From positions 26,065,224 through 26,129,223 of the forward strand of contig CM046876.1 of assembly GCA_025667525.1 (NCBI GenBank): DNA of 64,000 bases. The letters are read 5' to 3'. This DNA comes from Glebionis coronaria (Eukaryota; Streptophyta; Magnoliopsida; Asterales; Asteraceae). The first letter of the stretch is position 1. Each line of letters opens with the position of its first letter. Shown here piece by piece: positions 36,700 to 48,257 of the stretch. A model generated the notes under the pieces. It made no database searches. It was given only the letters and a program-made list of their open reading frames with translations, and was not told the origin of the DNA. Position numbers and translations under genes: made by a program.

Positions 36700-37175
36700 A
36701 TCTAATCCGGAATATGAAAAACGAGTCCTTATCTGGAATCCAAATTTGACTTACTATCCGGGATCACCTTCTTCACTATATCCGGAATCTGAATTTGACT
36801 CCTTATCCGGAATACTTGTTGAGAGCTTTATCCGGAATCCAGTTCGGAGGAAACTATCCGGAATGTTATCCGGAATTCTTAAAGTAACGACTATCCGGAA
36901 TACATATTTGTGTAAATATCCAGAATCCTTTCTTCGAGAGCTTATCCGAAATTGGTTAATTGAACTCTTATCCGGAATGCATGACTATCTGGAATCTGCT
37001 ATACGGAATGTAGTTTCTGGAGCTTATCCGGAATCACAGATTCTACACCATATTCGGAATATACAACTTGAAGGCTTATCCGGAATGTATGTGGGGATGC
37101 TTATCGGGAATTGAAGATTACAGTGGCTATCCGGAATATGGAGCTCTTGGCTATTCGGAATAAATGTTAAGGCTG
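36700..37175 (-). repeat. TATCCGGAAT motif array in element C 3' LTR
   Basis: About 20 copies of TATCCGGAAT or one-base variants at irregular spacings of 11-36 bases, separated by unrelated sequence. It is therefore not a simple tandem repeat. The matching array in the other LTR lies at about 46380-46865. A long plus-strand ORF across it (36680-37114) is a by-product of the motif. Confidence 0.88.
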
Positions 37176-37722
37176 TTATTCGGAATAAAGGGGTTTGTGA
37201 AAAACCCGAATAACACCAATATTAAGCAAATAAGCAAATCCAAAATAAGCACTTAATCAAAACTTTAACCAAAAAGATTTTAAGAAAAAGTAAATAAGCT
37301 AGGATTTTAAAACTTTTAAAAATACTAAATAGGCTAAATTTAAAAATCAACTTTTTATAAAAATATTAAGCTTATCAAAATCAACTTATATTAAAAACTA
37401 TCAAACATAAAAATAAAGTAAATAAGCACCTTAATCTAAAAACTTTAAACACACCAATTCAATAAGCACAATCAAATAATCAAAACAGTCACATCATTAA
37501 CAAAAATAAACCATCTATATGATTAATTAAGCAAAAACAATAGATTATTAAGAAAGGTAGAGTGAGAATTAAGAAATAAGCTTGATTAAATTGAAGATTA
37601 AGATCAAAAGATTACAAGATTAATGTTTGATAAGCTTGAAAAACTAGAGAGAAGAAAATTGAAAACACACTTAAAAATAAAAATTATAATTTGACTAATT
37701 AACTAACACCTAACTAACTAAC

Positions 37723-37756
37723 ACCCTCCTAATGACACATTAGGAGGGTATATATA
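37723..37756 (-). promoter_or_regulatory. Element C LTR promoter: TATA box with adjacent palindrome
   Basis: In element sense a TATATATA box (37749-37756) is followed directly by a perfect inverted repeat: ACCCTCCTAATG, a 3-base loop, CATTAGGAGGGT (37723-37749 in plus orientation). The copy in the 5' LTR, which would drive the element, is at 47402-47435. The palindrome falls where transcription would begin, so the RNA could start with a hairpin. Promoter activity is inferred. Confidence 0.6.
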
Positions 37757-38193
37757 GGAGGTGGGGAGTGCATGTGTTGCTTCCTTCTTTCTTTTCGTCT
37801 TGACTCGATTTAAATTCTTTTTCTTTCTCGACGTCGTCTCGGGATTTGTCGATATAAATTGAACTTGTCTTATAATTTTCTTCTTCTATTAGACTTTAGT
37901 TCTTCGACTTCATTAAACTTCCGTCTTTAGACTTTTTCTTCGATAAATCTTCAGAATAGGCTTTGGACTTCCGTTCTTTTTACACTCTTGATCTTTTGAC
38001 TTCGTCTTTTCTCGTTTTCTTCGATAAAAGCCCGTGATAGCCCGTGTTTTCTTCCTTTTTCATATTTTTATCCTGAAACACAATAAAAACACAAACCACG
38101 CATAATTTCGACTTTTATGACATAAAATATACGTTTTGGTCTTGTTATTATTGGAAATAAGTGGTAAAAAGATAAATGTTTTCACACTTATTA

Positions 38194-40228
38194 AATCTCC
38201 TACACTTGACCATTGCAATGCCCTCATGCAATGCATTAATTTCAAAGAACGGTTTACATTTTACATCATAAATAACCCACCTTGGCCTTTATTTAAAAAG
38301 ATAGAAATATATATAAAACAAGTAAAGAAATCACAGACTTACATTGGGGTTTTTGTTGTCATGAATGATTATGACCCTCAAGTTTCACATTCCCCATATC
38401 AAGCTTAAAAACGAGATCATTGTTATTATAAGTTAGCAAACTATCACAAATTCATGTGGCCTAATTATTCACTTAGACTCCCTTATTCCTAGGTGTATCA
38501 CTTATATTTTATTGTTGTCTTGAATTATCACGAGGATGCATTGTTGACTTATTTCGATAGTTATTTAGGCTGAAAATGAAGTAGGACAATTTAATCAATA
38601 GTTAGCTAATGGACAAAATCTTTTAAAACTGCTTCTTGGGACCTCATAAAGTTCATATCTTGGCATAACTTGCTTCACGATTTGAGACCTTTCTCGGACC
38701 GATATTTGGCATTGACTTCATACTTCAAATCTTGAGAGACGTTCATGAAATAATGGTCTTCTCTTCATAATAGGAATTTCTTCACTTGAACTTTTTGAGA
38801 GATTCTTCATATTTGGACCACGACTTCTTCATTTTTCTCCAATATTTATTTGGGATTTTGATATACAACGATCCGCCTCCTTTTAGGACTTGGATCTATT
38901 TATCCTCATACCTTGCTAGGGTCTTTTTGGATAGACTTCTCCATGATCTTTTTGGGAGTATTTGCTTTTCGTCGTGTGTCTCGATACTTCATATTGATTT
39001 TTGATAAATGATTCTTCACATCACTTTTGGATCTTTAGCAACAAAATGTAGCCCTCATGCCTTGTTAGGGCCTTTTCGGACTCGCCAATCTTCGCATCCC
39101 GCTTCAATAAGTTATGCCTTGGCTATGAACTCTAATTAATACCGAGCAACTTTTAAACGATCTTGGGCTAGAAGCTAAGTAACTTTTTAAATCGTACAAC
39201 CTTACTTATTGCAATTAAATTTATTAACAAGCGATGGGAGAAAAATCTTATAATCAACTCACATAAATTCATGAAAGAATACCAAACTTATAATTGATTC
39301 TATCATCCCTCGTTCTCCACAATTTAAAATCTCAAGGAATGAGACTCGTGGATGCTTAGCCAATTAAATCAAAGTTTTGGGTTTTCAAGTCATCTATAGG
39401 ATCTTGCAACTTCTTAGACTTTTTCAAGTTTAGAATTCGCATTTTAAAGTTCCCTTGATAAACGACTTTCTAGGATCAATTATAGGAACTTACGAAAAGT
39501 TCTTGTTCTTAACCCGTGAGAGTTAAGACTTTCGCGTTTTAAAATTCCCTATATAAAAGCCTAGCAAAACTTGACTTAAACACGTTAAGGATACTAGCTA
39601 GAGTAAACTTAAATAAGTAAACTCGGGTTGAGTCAAAAGATTCACAACGTTGAAAAATTAAAACCAGTTTATTAAAAATTTATTTTAGCAAAGGAAGTAA
39701 ATAACGATAGCAATGGAAAATACTACTATACTACTAGGCCACAATAGATTAAAATTTTGAAAAATGTCGAAAAATTAGATTTTCTGGTTAAAATGAGGAC
39801 AAATTCATGGAAAAGACCACTTACTTCGATAGAAGTCCCCCTACACTTGATATAAACATTGTCCTCAATGTTTAAGCATGTGGGAGTAAAATCCCCTACA
39901 CTTAGGACATTGTGCACGTTGTTTAAATCTTGCTAAAGAAAGGACAACTATAGCGATTTCAATGTGAACATATAAGATATGAAATATTGAATCACGACAG
40001 TTTAGGATAGAATCGGGAAGACGGGTACACGGGATCACGGTTCGTCAAAAGTCATCGAGAATGGATCTTTGAAGCTTTAATCCCTGCACATCATAAGAAA
40101 CAAGACAACAAACACCTACGGGGTTCCCCCTACACTTATTATGAAAACGGTAAAGGATAGATCAACGGGTTGCCTCCCGAGAAGCGCTTGTTTGGTTAAC
40201 CGAGTCACGAGCCTGACTCGACCCAGAA
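38194..40228 (-). other. Element C non-coding region between pol and 3' LTR
   Basis: About 2 kb without ORFs, collinear with 49830-51918 of element E. It carries the polypurine tract beside the LTR (TCTCCTACACTT, 38196-38207 in plus orientation) and three further polypurine-like copies of the motif AAGTGTAGGGG (element sense) at 39837-39848, 39893-39903 and 40126-40137. A conserved hairpin lies at 39853-39874. Confidence 0.75.
39853..39874 (-). other. Conserved hairpin in element C
   Basis: A perfect 9-bp stem (TAAACATTG / CAATGTTTA) with a 4-base loop, TCCT in plus orientation and AGGA in element sense. The same stem and loop occur in elements E and G at the matching place. Confidence 0.8.
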
Positions 40229-42096
40229 CTAATTCAAGGGAAACATGGTGAGGGATGGAATCATCTCATGAGAGATGTCCTCACCAAAGTACAACTTCAT
40301 ACGCTGGCCATTCACTTTAAAATTAGGCCCATTTGGTTGAGAAAGCTCAATGGTGCCATAGGGGAAGACTTTGGCGACGGTGAATGGACCAGACCAACGG
40401 CTCTTCAGCTTTCCCGAGAAGATCTTCAACCGAGAGTTAAAAAGTAAGACTTGATCACCGATGTGGAACTCTCGGTTCTTAATCCTTGCATCATGAATGA
40501 TCTTGGTCTTCTCCTTGTAGATCAATGAATTCTCATAAGCTTCATTCCTCAGTTCATTTAGCTCGTTGAGTTGAATCTTCTGAAGATCACCAGCTTTGTT
40601 GATATCGAAGTTGGCCCACTTCAAGGCCCAGTATGCCTTATGTTCCAGCTCAATAGGGAGGTGGCATGCCTTCCCGTACACAAGACGATATGGATTGCAA
40701 CCAATAGGAGTCTTATATGCGGTACGGAAAGCCCACAAAGCATCATCTAACTTATCGGCCTACGAGGCACAATGCTCTCCCACAGTTCGCTCTAATATTA
40801 TATTCAATCCACGGTTAGATATATCGGCTTGCCCATTTTTTGGGGGATGATAAGCGGTGGAAAGACGGTGATTGACACCATACTTGGCCATGACTCGTGC
40901 AAATTGATCATTGCAGAAATGAGTCCCGCGATCACTGATGATAGCAGGAAGAACACCGAATCGAGTAAAAAGTTGCTTCAGAAAGTTCACAACCACCCTC
41001 ATATCGTTCGTAGGTAAAGCCTTTGCTTCAACCCATTTAGATACGTAGTCAACGGCTACGAGGATGTACTTGTTCCCTTTGGATGATGGAAATGGCCCCA
41101 TAAAGTCGATGCCCCATACATCAGAGATTTCACATTCTTGTATGAAATTTTGAGGCATCTCATCTTTATGTGTGATCTTGCCTTGTCTTTGGCAAGCATC
41201 ACAATTTTTAACCATCTCGTGAGCATCACGATAAATGGTGGGCCAATAGAATCCTGAGTCAAACACTTTTTCGCGGTGTAGTTGGGACCAAAGTGACCAC
41301 CGATGGGTCCTTTATGGCAAGCTTCGAGAATGTCTAAAGCTGCAGGTCCATCAACACACCGACGAATAATCAGATCAGCATATTGTTTGAAGAGATAAGG
41401 GTCATCCCAAAAGTAAGTCTTAACATCTTTAAAGAACTTCTTCTTTTGTTGGGATGTTAACCCTTCGATGAGAATACCACCCGCCAAGTGGTTTATAATG
41501 TCCGCAAACCACGGGGTGCCATCAAGATTGGAATTGATAGACATTAAGGCCTCAACGGGAAAAGAGTCATTGATCTCTTGATTCGGATGATCCCCTTGAT
41601 AAGGATCCTCAAGTCTACTAAGATGATCCGCGGCTAGGTTTTCGGCTCCCTTCTTGTCACGAATTTCAATTTTAAATTCTTGAAGGAGCAAAACCCACCA
41701 AAGAAGTCTTGGCTTAGAATATTGCTTAGTCAACAAGTACTTCAACGCGGAATGGTCGGTATAGACAATGGTGGTGGAAAGGACAAGATAGGGGCGAAAC
41801 TTCTCAAAAGCATACACTACAGCTAAAATCTCTTTTTCGGTAGTGGTATAATGCAATTGAGCCCCCGTCATAGTCTTGCTAGCATAATGGATTGGTTGGA
41901 AGTGTTTGTTCACTCTTTGGCCCAAAACTGCTCCAATGGCAAAGTCGCTAGCATCACACATCAATTCAAAAGGTAGCTCCCAATTAGGGGTAACCAAGAC
42001 CGGTGCCTTAGTTAGCTTGTCCTTAAGAAGATTGAAGGATTCAAAACACTCTTTAGAAAAAATAAAAGGAGTATCTTTTTCCAAGAGGTGGGTCAT
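40229..42096 (-). pseudogene. Element C RNase H and integrase (broken)
   Basis: In element sense, RNase H with [25 protein letters not shown] and AADHLSRLE is followed by an integrase with a CHKGPIGGH / CDACQRQG finger, [23 protein letters not shown] and the C-terminal RWSGPF region, ending MFPLN at 40229. Lesions are a frameshift near 41260, a TGG to TAG stop at about 40757, and GQAD where the catalytic GQAE or GQTE is expected. The third residue of the D, D-x35-E triad has thus become Asp. Element G shows the intact GQTE version. Confidence 0.87.
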
Positions 42097-44499
42097 CGGG
42101 CAAGCGATTTTAGAAAAATCTTGAATGAATCAACGATAGAAGCCCGCATGACCAAGGAAACTTCTCATACCCTTCACGGTTGAAGGTGGAGGTAATTTTG
42201 CTATGACATCAACTTTAGCACGGTTCACTTCAAGACCGGCTTTTGAAATTTTATGTCCAAGCACAATACCTTCTTTTACCCTGAAATGGCATTTTTCCCA
42301 ACTTAGAACAAGGCGAGTGTCTTCACACCGGTTAAGCATGCGTTCCAAATTGGCAAGGAAAGAAGAGAAGGAGTCCCCAAAGACCGAGAAATCATCCATG
42401 AAGACTTCCATAGTTTCTTCGACCATGTCATGGAAGATAGCCAACATGCACCTTTGGAAAGTCCCGGGAGCATTGCATAAGCCAAAAGGCATTCTTTTAT
42501 AAGCAAATGTGTCGTAGGGACAAGTGAATGTTGTTTTCTCTTGGTCTTTAGGATCGATGGGAATTTGAAAATACCCAGAGAAACCGTCTAAGAAGCAGTA
42601 ATATTCATTACCCGCTAGACGTTCAAGCATTTGGTCCATAAAAGGAAGGGGAAAATGATCCTTTCTCGTAGCATCATTGAGTTTGCGATAGTCTATACAA
42701 ACTCTCCACCCTGTAACGAGACGAGTAGGAATCAACTCGTTGTTTTAATTGGGCACAACGGTGATTCCGCCTTTCTTAGGCACACAATGGACCAGACTAA
42801 CCCATGGTGAATCCGAGATAGGGTAGATTAATCCCGCATCGAGAAGTTTGACAGCCTCTTTTTGGATAACGTCATGGATCTTGGGATTCACCCTTCTTTG
42901 GTTTTGAATAGTGGGTTTAAAGTCGTCCTCCATGAGAATTTTATGTGTGCAAAAGTGAGGATCAATTCCACGAATATCAGAGATTTTCCAAGCAATCGCT
43001 TTCTTATGATTCTTCAGCACGTCGATAAGTCGAGATTTTTCGTCTTCTTTCAAATCCTTAGCGATGATGACGGGTAACTTCTTATTGTCGTCAAGGAACA
43101 CGTATTCGAGATGAGACGGCAGATCCTTAAGCTCTAAATCTGGAGGATTTTCGATGGACGGCGTAGTCAAAGTCAGATCATCGATAGAGATTTCCTTAGG
43201 AGATGGTGGAGAAATATGGTCCTCATTGAGAAGTTTCTCAATGGTACGAATGTCTTCATCCCAATTGGAGGGTGAATCGTCGTATTTTAAGTCCACATCT
43301 CCCAAAGTTGCTTCAAATTCTTGTAAAAGAAAATCACTTTCTCCAAATGGAGTCAGTGAAGGAGCAATAGAGGCAACGGTCTCAACAATGGGTAGAGAAG
43401 AAGAACCACTTTTACAAGTGTCTTTAAAATTCTCTTCACAAGCCTCATCAAGTACGTCAATGAAATTAACGCTCTCGTTTTCAAAAGGTTGCTTAGAAAG
43501 TTTACCCATGTTGAAGACGATTTTATCGTCACCAACTCTCATGATTAATTCGCCCGTAGCTACATCATTGAGAGTGCGACCGGTCCTCAGGAATGGACGT
43601 CCAACGATTAATGGAACACGGGGGTCCATCTCGTAGTCAACGACAACAAAATCCGCCGGAAAGGTGAATTTGTCGACACCGAATAAGACATCTTCGGCTA
43701 TCCCCACCGGATAAGCAACCGTACGGTTAGCTAATTCCAAGGTCATTCGTGTAGGGACTAGCTCGGGTAGAGATAATTGTTTCCAAACACTTAATGGCAT
43801 TAAGTTTATACTAGCACCTAGATCGGCTAGGGACATACAATTCTCTACCCCGGGGAAGTTGCAAGGAATGAGAAAACGACCCGGATCACCAAGTTTGGTT
43901 GGTAATTTCTGTAAGAGCATTGCGGAGCAATTCTCATTAAGTTGGGTATGGGCGATATCAAGAAGTTTCTCTTTATCACTGAGAAGATCTTTCAACATTT
44001 TAGCATATTTCGGCATGTGATCAAGAGCCTCGGTAAAGGAGATGTTGAAATTAAGTTGTTTAAACATTTTAAGAAAGTTAGAAACCTGAATATCATCCTT
44101 TTTCTTCAACTTCTCTTTCCTCAACCTTGAGGGATAAGGTATATTGGGTTGAGATGAAGGCTTTGGAATGGAATTCTCACTCACATCCTTGTGTGGTGGA
44201 GGGGTGGAAGTAGAAGGTGGAGGAATTGGTGAAGGGGACTCGTTTTCCTTTGTCACAATCACCGGTGTAGGTGTAGGAAGCTCGGGTTCCTTTAAACCTT
44301 TTCCACTTCGAGTGGTGATTGCTTTCATCTCCCCTCTTGGATTAGCAACGGTGTTACTCGGAAGAGTACCCGAGCCAGTGGCTTGATTACTTTGGAAGAA
44401 ACTAGCCATCATATCCCTTAAGTCATTCGTTTGACTGCTCAAAGAATTTTGCATATCGGCTCGAAGGTCATTCCCTTGTTTCGCCATATCTACTTTCAA
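42097..44499 (-). pseudogene. Element C Gag end, protease, linker and reverse transcriptase (broken)
   Basis: The 584-codon frame 42745-44499 holds the Gag proline-rich tail, an Athila protease (ADLGASINLMPLS, then VGRPFLRTG) and a long acidic linker, and enters RT at SPWVSLVHCVPKKGG. A stop at 42745 interrupts RT before VCIDYRKLNDATRKDHFPLP. RT continues to 42130 with the catalytic FMDDFSVFG block and MPFGLCNAP. A CGA to TGA type stop (42130) cuts it after GHAGFYR, before RNase H. Two stops thus inactivate an otherwise well-kept enzyme. Confidence 0.87.
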
Positions 44500-45773
44500 G
44501 TTGATGATTTTCCGCTAAAGATTCTGCACTATCGCATCATTAGTCCTCATGTAAGTGTCAACCTCTTGATTAAATGCAGTGGGTTAGGTGGAAGGAAGAG
44601 CATGGTAGGCAGGTGGTTGATAAGCAGATGGTTGGTGAATTTGATTGTTTCCTTGAGGTGGATATGTGTTTCTTTGGGTTTGATATTGATTTGGAGCTCG
44701 AGGTTGGTTTTGATTGTTGCGATTGAGGTTGTTTTGGTTTTGAGGGGGGAAACCGGGTGGTGAAAGAAAGTTGTTTGAACGATAACTGAGCAAATTACGG
44801 TCACCTTGAGGATGTGCTTGATAGCCTCCCGTAGAAAAGTTACCGTTGGCGGCATACACATTTTCCGGATTGTCATGAGTCAAAGGACAATCGGTGTATG
44901 AATGAGAACCCCCGCATATTTCACATGACTGACTCATAGCATTAACTTGCGCATTGATGCTTTTGGTATTGTTAGCGGTTTGTAGAGCAAGTGTTTCAAC
45001 AATCGAAGTAAGTTTATCAATTCTCTTGTCGGCGTCATTAGTACTAGCACTAGCCACATTATTCCGAACACTCTTAGTTTGTACTCTAGAATTTATCTCA
45101 ATAATGTCCCATGCGGCATTAGAAGACTTAACCAAAATGTTACCCCCGATGCACTATTTAGTGAATCTTGGTCATTCATGCTTAACCCATTGTAAAAAGT
45201 ATTAATTTGATGCACTTTTGTGAAACCATGTTTTGGACACTTTCTTAAAAGTTCCTTAAAACGGTCCCAAGATTCACTAAATGTCTCACCGTACTTTTGT
45301 TCAAAGGTAATGATTTCATTCCGCAAAGCGGTAGTACGTGAGGGTGGGAAAAAGTAGTTGATGAATTTAGTCTCTAAATCCGTCCACGTAAGAATACTTT
45401 GTGGAGGTTCCTTATCAAGCCAATGTCGGGCTTGTCCCTCTAAGGAGAAAGGAAAAATTTGCAAGCGAATCACTTCTTGTGAAACCCCATTATACTTTAA
45501 CGTATTAGTGAGTTGAAGGAACCTTTTTATATGGTCATGAGGATCATCAAGTGTACGCCCCAAGAAAGGTTGAGCAGAGACCATTTGAATAAAGCCGGAT
45601 TTGAGCTCAAAATTGTTGGCTCCAATCACGGGTATGACAATAGCATCGGTGTTGCCCTCTACGTGCGATTGCAAAAGCTCGATCATTGGTTGATTGCCCA
45701 TGGTGACAATAGGTGGAGTAATGACTTCAGCTTGAGCTGCTTTCTTCTTACGAGCACGGGTACGCATACACAC
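44500..45773 (-). pseudogene. Element C Gag (broken)
   Basis: In element sense it starts MCMRTRARKKKA, or at the internal Met. The Athila capsid blocks follow: DDPHDHIKRFLQL, HWLDKEPPQSI, FINYFFPPSRT, the ESWDRFKELLRKCP block and INTFYNGL. A frameshift near 45110 leads to a second frame carrying a complete zinc knuckle, CEICGGSHSYTDC, and an Asn/Gln-rich tail. Further stops at about 44515-44585 precede the 42745-44499 frame. Confidence 0.87.
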
Positions 45774-45966
45774 CTACAAAAGGAAAAGAAAAATAGACAA
45801 GAAATATTTTTGGTTTTTTATGTTTTCTATTTTTTTTTGGATTTTTGAAAATTTTATATTTTTAGTATTTTTGAAAATATTTTGGACAAGAAAAATAACG
45901 TTCAAAAGTGAACGGATACCAAAATCCAACGCGTCTCTTACTAAAAACCGTTAATCTTAACGAAAA

Positions 45967-45984
45967 GAGCCGGCAACGGCGCCA
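45967..45984 (-). promoter_or_regulatory. Element C primer-binding site (Asp-type tRNA)
   Basis: In element sense TGGCGCCGTTGCCGGCTC lies two bases inside the 5' LTR. It matches, over its first 15 bases, the site known for Athila elements that are primed by tRNA-Asp. Confidence 0.82.
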
Positions 45985-45986
45985 TT

Positions 45987-47866
45987 TAATACAAGGAATT
46001 ACCTCGTATGAAAGTTCGTTATTCTAGTCTTTTCGAATTGATTACAAGTTGAAGTGCGACTCAGTCGTTCTTGGTGGAAAATAAAATGGTTTGATTATCT
46101 GTTTTAAACTAAAAGTGAAAATATCGTTGAGTAACTAAGTAAAAATGAAAGCTTGAAAATTTAAAACTAAAAATAAAGACTTTAAAAAGAAATTACGTAA
46201 AGGATTAAACTTGATAAAAAGTGAACAGGAAAAATTTAAAACTTAATAAAAATTTAAACTTAAAATTAAACTAAGATAAAACAATTCAAAATTAAGCTAA
46301 GAGAAAGTGTTTAAAAATAAGTCTAAGAAAAATGGCGGAAAAAGTAAAATTCAAAAACAATACTGGAAACTGAATCTAGATCTAATCCGGAATATGAAAA
46401 ACGAGTCCTTATTCGGAATCCGAATTTGACTTACAATCCGGAATCACCTTCTTCACTATATCCGGAATCTGAATTTGACTCCTTATCCGGAATACTTGTT
46501 GAGAGCTTTATCTGGAATCCAGTTGGTAGGAGACTATCGGAATGTTATCCGGAATTATTAAAGTAACGACTATCCAGAATACATATTTGTGTGACTATCT
46601 GGAATCCTTTCTTCGAGAGCTTATCCGGAATTGGTTAATTGAACTCTTATCCGGAATGTATGACTATCCGGAATCTGCTATACGAAATGAGGTTTCTGGA
46701 GCTTATCCGGAATCACAGCTTCTACACCATATTCGGAATATACAACTTGAAGGCTTATCCAGAATGTATGTGGGGATGCTTATCCGGAATTGAAGATTAC
46801 AGTGGCTATCCGGAATATGGAGCTCTTGGCTATTCGGAATAAATGTTAAGGCTGTTATTCGGAATAAAGGGGTTAGTGAAAAACCCGGATAACACCAATA
46901 TTAAGCAAATAAGCAAATCCAAAATAAGCGCTTAATCAAAACATTAACCAAAAAGATTTTAAGAAAAAGTAAATAAGCTAGGATTTTAAAACTTTTAAAA
47001 ATACTAAATAGGCTAAATTTAAAAATCAACTTTTTATAAAAATATTAAGCTTATCAAAATCAACTTATTTTAAAAACTATCAAACATAAAAATTAAGAAA
47101 ATAAGCACCTTAATCTAAAAACTTTAAACACACTAATTCAATAAGCACAATCAAATAATCAAAACAATTACATCATTAACAAAATTAAACCAACTACAAG
47201 ATTAATTAAGCAAAAATAATAGATTATTAAGAAAGGTAGAATGAGAACTAAGAAATAAGCTTGATTAAATTGAAGATTAAGATCAAAAGATTACAAGATT
47301 AATGTTTGATAAGCTTGAAAAACTAGAGAGAAGAAAATTAAAAACACACTTAAAAATAAAAATTCAAAATTGACTAATTAACTAACACCTAACTAACTAA
47401 CACCCTCCTAATGACACATTAGGAGGGTATATATAGGAGGTGGGGAGTGCATGTGTTGCTTCTTTCTTTCTTTTCGTCTCGACTTGATTTAAATTCTTTG
47501 TCTTTCTCGACCTCGTCTCGGGATTTGTTGATATAAATTAAACTTGTCTTATAATTTTCTTCTTCTATTATACTTTAGTTCTTCGACTTCATTAAACTTC
47601 CGTCTTTAGACTTTTCTTTGATAAATCTTCAGAATAGGCCTTGGACTTCCGTTCTTTTTACACTCTTGATCTTTTGACTTCGTCTTTTCTCGTTTTCTTC
47701 GATAAAGGCTTGTGATAGCCCGTGTTTTCTTCCTTTTTCATATTTTTGAAACACAATAAAAACACAAACCACACATAATTCCGAATTTTACGACATAAAA
47801 TACACGTTTTGGTCTTGTTATTATTGGAAATAAGTGGTTAAAGGATAAGTGTTTTCACACTTATTA
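45987..47866 (-). repeat. Element C 5' LTR
   Basis: 1880 bp, the copy expected to drive transcription. It contains the CCGGAAT array (46380-46865), AATAAGC words (46910-47270), and the palindrome and TATA box (47402-47435). Confidence 0.9.
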
Positions 47867-48257
47867 CTTGTCATATTACAATGCTTACAAACAAGATTAC
47901 CATTCCTTACATTTCTTCTGGTATTATTGTTGTTAACATTATTCCAATTGTTACCGTTATTATTAGCATTGCCAAAATTAGTAGAATTATTGTTATTCCT
48001 ATTAGAATACCAACCAATATTTTTATTATTCCAAAACCTGGCACCAAAAGCTGTAGGACTATTCTTAATAGTTTTACTACCTCTTTGAGATTCATCTCTA
48101 GACAATGTAGCAAAAGTAGACTTAACATCAGGTATGGGATCTGATGTTAAAATCTGACTTCTGATAATGCTAAATTCATCATCAAGACCCATAAGAAACT
48201 GCATCAACCTAAGAAGTTGATTATGTTATTTAAGCTCCCCCGAGCCATCACAAGTAC
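47867..48257 (-). pseudogene. Element D Gag, middle part
   Basis: Element-sense frame with LMQFLMGLDDEFSIIRSQIL, PIPDVKSTFATLSRDE, an Asn-rich linker and the first half of the zinc knuckle, CKHCNMT. These are hallmark Copia Gag (UBN2-type) blocks. It is bounded by element C on one side (TSD remnant CTTGT, 47867-47871) and element E on the other (TSD AGTAC, 48253-48257). Confidence 0.87.

Larger units (their letters stand above)
36306..38193 (-). repeat. Element C 3' LTR
   Basis: 1888 bp, the partner of 45987-47866. In plus orientation it starts TAATACAAGG and ends TTCACACTTATTA. It contains a CCGGAAT array (36700-37175), AATAAGC words (37215-37600) and a TATA box with an adjacent palindrome (37723-37756). 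Differences from the other LTR are frequent, several within the first 75 bp. Confidence 0.9.
36306..47866 (-). mobile_element. Element C: full-length Athila-type Ty3/gypsy retrotransposon
   Basis: An 11,561-bp element with LTRs 36306-38193 and 45987-47866, inserted in the zinc knuckle of Copia element D. Flanks CCAGT and CTTGT are each one change from a shared ancestral CCTGT, so the target duplication has decayed. It has an Asp-type primer site, Athila-style Gag, protease, RT, RNase H and integrase, and a long non-coding stretch between pol and the 3' LTR. Several stops and frameshifts and visible LTR divergence mark it as old and inactive. There is no clear envelope-like ORF. Confidence 0.9.

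Noticed and set aside
36680..37114. 144-codon plus-strand ORF in element C LTR
   Set aside because: It is produced by the repeated TATCCGGAAT words and runs antisense to the element. The other LTR copy is broken.
42862..44386. Plus-strand ORFs of 62-160 codons opposite element C pol
   Set aside because: They are antisense shadows of the minus-strand Athila polyprotein frames.
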